Assembly (NCBI GenBank): GCA_002382755.1
Contig: DFZT01000060.1
Span: forward strand, 11,605 to 17,987
Source: Firmicutes bacterium UBA4049
GTDB taxonomy: Bacteria; Bacillota; Desulfotomaculia; Desulfotomaculales; Nap2-2B
Length of the DNA: 6,383 nucleotides
Reading direction: 5' to 3'
Position 1 is the first letter of the stretch. Each line of letters begins with the position of its first letter. Made by a program: the position numbers and the translations under genes. Under the pieces are notes generated by a model that made no database searches, was not told the origin of the DNA, and was given only the letters and a program-made list of their open reading frames with translations. Below, piece by piece: positions 5,401 through 6,383 of this stretch.

Positions 5401-6383
5401 TTGAGGGAAAATAAAAATTTTCCGCTTCTGATTAAAATTGCAATGGTCTATGCGGGCACGGTAATCGGAGCGGGGTTTGCTTCCGGCCAGGAATTAATGC
5501 AGTTTTTTATGGTTTTTGGATCGAAGGGGCTGTGGGGGATAGCGCTGGCCACCGTGCTGTTTATCTACCTGGGAGCGATGATCATGCTCCTGGCCACGAA
5601 GCTGCGGACGGCCAATTATGTTGAACTACTCCAGCGCCTGATGGGAAAGCGGGCGGCCGGGCTGATGGATCTGCTTACCCTGATTATGCTCCCGGGCGGC
5701 CTTGTGGTCATGCTTGCAGGCAGCGGGGCGGTTTTTGCCGAACAGCTAGGCCTGCCCAACTGGCAGGGTACAATGCTGGCGGTTTTAATAACTTGCATTG
5801 TTCTAATCAAAGGGCTGCCGGGGATATTGAATTTCAACCTCGTTCTCGTCCCTTTAAAAATCGTCGTTCTCGCGGCAGTGTCGTTTTTGGCCATCCAGCA
5901 TCAGGGAGGCCTGCCCAGTCCTTTTCCGGAGCTTCTGGAATACAAAAGGGTGGCCGCAAACTGGGGCTGGTCGAGCATCCTGTATGTTTCCTACAACATG
6001 GTCGTTCCTGTCGCTCTGCTGTCTTCTTTGGGGAGATCCGTTCCGCTTAAAACAGGCGTCGCCGGAGGCGCTTTGGGAGGGCTGATCCTTGGGGTTACGG
6101 CGGGGATGATTACCCTGGCGGGCTTGTCGTTCTACCCGTCGGTGCTGAACTGCCAGGTGCCCGTCCTGTTTATTTCGCGACCGGCGGGGTTGATTCTGCA
6201 GTCCGTGCTCGGCGTGCTGATCTGGATAGCCATTCTGACAACAACTATTGCCGATGCGCACGGGCTGGCCAGCCGCCTTGCCCCGGGGGAGGGGATAGGC
6301 TACAAGGTGGTGGGGATTGGAGCCACCCTGATCTCGATACCGTTGGCCAGCCTTAATTTCAATTTTCTGGTCCGGCTGCTTTA
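5401..6383 (+). CDS. ykvI: YkvI-like membrane protein (partial, runs off the right edge)
   Basis: At least 327 residues are encoded from TTG 5401, and the frame is still open at the window end, with two bases of a codon left (TA, probably Tyr). The N-terminal signature VYAGTVIGAGFASGQELMQFF (16-36), with a glycine-rich unwound helix, is that of the YkvI family (COG3949), relatives of APC/LeuT-fold transporters. I see about nine hydrophobic segments, at roughly 12-38, 43-66, 87-115, 123-137, 146-165, 186-209, 219-242, 263-284 and 302-325. Full members have about 340-360 residues, so only a short C-terminal part is missing. The substrate is unknown. The TTG follows GGGGGA (5390-5395) by 5-6 nt; a TTG at 5374 is in frame but lacks a ribosome site. 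It is divergent from the yyaC-like gene across 93 bp. Confidence 0.87.
   Translation, partial: MRENKNFPLLIKIAMVYAGTVIGAGFASGQELMQFFMVFGSKGLWGIALATVLFIYLGAMIMLLATKLRTANYVELLQRLMGKRAAGLMDLLTLIMLPGGLVVMLAGSGAVFAEQLGLPNWQGTMLAVLITCIVLIKGLPGILNFNLVLVPLKIVVLAAVSFLAIQHQGGLPSPFPELLEYKRVAANWGWSSILYVSYNMVVPVALLSSLGRSVPLKTGVAGGALGGLILGVTAGMITLAGLSFYPSVLNCQVPVLFISRPAGLILQSVLGVLIWIAILTTTIADAHGLASRLAPGEGIGYKVVGIGATLISIPLASLNFNFLVRLL

Overview
The window looks like a chromosomal stretch from a moderate-GC, endospore-forming Gram-positive bacterium, most likely an anaerobic Clostridia/Peptococcaceae member of the Pelotomaculum or Desulfotomaculum kind. The support is a YyaC-type sporulation protein, a YkuS/UPF0180 protein and a YkvI transporter-like protein (all typical of spore-forming Firmicutes), purine-rich Shine-Dalgarno sites, frequent TTG starts, and a tRNA with an encoded CCA end. 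The genus is inference.

Layout. Positions 1-48 are the last codons of an upstream gene, followed by a short tandem repeat and a strong intrinsic terminator (131-169). Next is a damaged toxin-antitoxin locus: a palindromic operator/promoter (192-220), a middle fragment of a HigB/RelE-type toxin (219-329), and an apparently intact XRE/HTH antitoxin (351-635). A tRNA-Leu(CAA) lies on the minus strand (724-810) with its own good sigma-A promoter, followed by a minus-strand gene for an unrecognised 124-residue protein with a CPWC/CKC putative zinc site (892-1266). After a 250-275 bp divergent intergenic region comes a rightward gene run: D-alanine--D-alanine ligase (ddl), a TauE/SafE-family permease, a COG1926-type phosphoribosyltransferase and a small UPF0180 protein (ykuS-like). 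It is closed by a strong terminator whose 3' arm is duplicated in tandem. The minus-strand yyaC-like gene converges on that terminator, and a ykvI-like membrane protein gene runs divergently from yyaC and off the right edge.

How the genes work together. Ddl makes the D-Ala-D-Ala dipeptide for peptidoglycan. The permease, phosphoribosyltransferase and YkuS-like genes follow it in the same direction with gaps of 22, 47 and 69 bp, so partial co-transcription is plausible, but no shared pathway is evident. YyaC and YkvI are a divergent pair with no shown functional link.

Most of the window is ordinary chromosomal content; I see no convincing new defence, mobile or biosynthetic system. The points worth a second look are the toxin that has lost both ends while operator and antitoxin remain, the ddl 5' end where the best-looking start is out of frame across an A6 run, the partly duplicated terminator, and the unassigned CPWC/CKC protein.
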